This document shows positions 4,963 through 5,010 of a DNA stretch of 5,010 nt, in pieces. Location: the NCBI GenBank assembly GCA_964613675.1, contig CAZTIH010000162.1, positions 1 to 5,010 of the forward strand, given 5' to 3'. The translations under genes were made by a program, and so were the position numbers. This stretch comes from DAIUCA01 sp964613675. GTDB taxonomy: Bacteria > Pseudomonadota > Gammaproteobacteria > Competibacterales > Competibacteraceae. Position 1 is the first letter of the stretch. Every line of letters begins with the position of its first letter. The notes under the pieces were generated by a model, which made no database searches, was not told the DNA's origin, and saw only the letters and a program-made list of their open reading frames with translations.

Positions 4963-5010
4963 TGCCGAGAAGAGGACTCGAACCTCCACAGATTGCTCTA
5001 CTAGAACCTG
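4963..5010 (-). tRNA. tRNA-Leu (CAG), 3' part, cut by window end
   Basis: Read on the minus strand, the segment begins at the anticodon CAG (5010-5008), followed by G37, T38 and the 3' anticodon stem TCTAG. A long variable arm follows, with AGA and TCT pairing around GCAA, then a T-arm GGAGG-TTCGAGT-CCTCT (last pair G-T) and the acceptor strand TCTCGGC with discriminator A. The long variable arm and the CAG anticodon fit a class II leucine tRNA. The 5' acceptor, D-arm and first half of the anticodon arm lie outside the window; the acceptor should read GCCGAGA. CCA is not encoded: the next bases are GGA. The tRNA converges on the operon. Confidence 0.85.

Overview
The window holds a compact, all-plus-strand gene cluster of the kind found beside PQQ-dependent (quinoprotein) alcohol/methanol dehydrogenases. 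The gene set points to a proteobacterium or a similar methylotroph or alcohol oxidiser. The identification rests on gene content: a fused SoxYZ-like carrier, a metallo-beta-lactamase-fold hydrolase and a small rhodanese-like Cys/Cys-Trp protein. These three resemble the families named after quinoprotein dehydrogenases. No quinoprotein dehydrogenase or cytochrome is visible here, so that link comes from known family context. The genus cannot be told from this sequence.

Layout. Positions 1-80 look like the right end of an IS200/IS605-family (TnpB-type) element: a GC hairpin followed by a tail ending in TCAA. The operon then follows: SoxYZ-like carrier (131-880), MBL-fold protein (877-1803), CX3CW/rhodanese-like protein (1796-2395), ThiF/MoeB-type E1-like enzyme (2392-3132), NitT/TauT-type ABC substrate-binding protein (3200-4174) and ABC permease (4181-4915). 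Junctions overlap by 4, 8 and 4 nt or are separated by 6 nt. The one exception is the 67-nt gap at 3133-3199, which carries a second copy of the hairpin plus TCAA module. After the permease come two small adjacent hairpins, then the 3' part of a tRNA-Leu (anticodon CAG) on the minus strand, cut by the window edge.

How the genes may work together. The first three products each begin with a plausible signal peptide and all have sulfur-related folds: a thiol carrier, an MBL hydrolase and a rhodanese-like protein. They may form a periplasmic relay or maturation set for the quinoprotein system. The E1-like protein has no export signal and should be cytoplasmic. The substrate-binding protein and permease form an importer that lacks its ATPase in this window.

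Most notable observations: (i) the MBL protein keeps HxHxDH and the next His but has Asn and Ala where the bridging Asp and last His normally lie; (ii) two 30-nt hairpin/TCAA modules, at 51-80 and 3146-3175, agree at 22 of 30 positions and share a compensatory stem change, which points to IS200/IS605-type ends both flanking and inside the operon.
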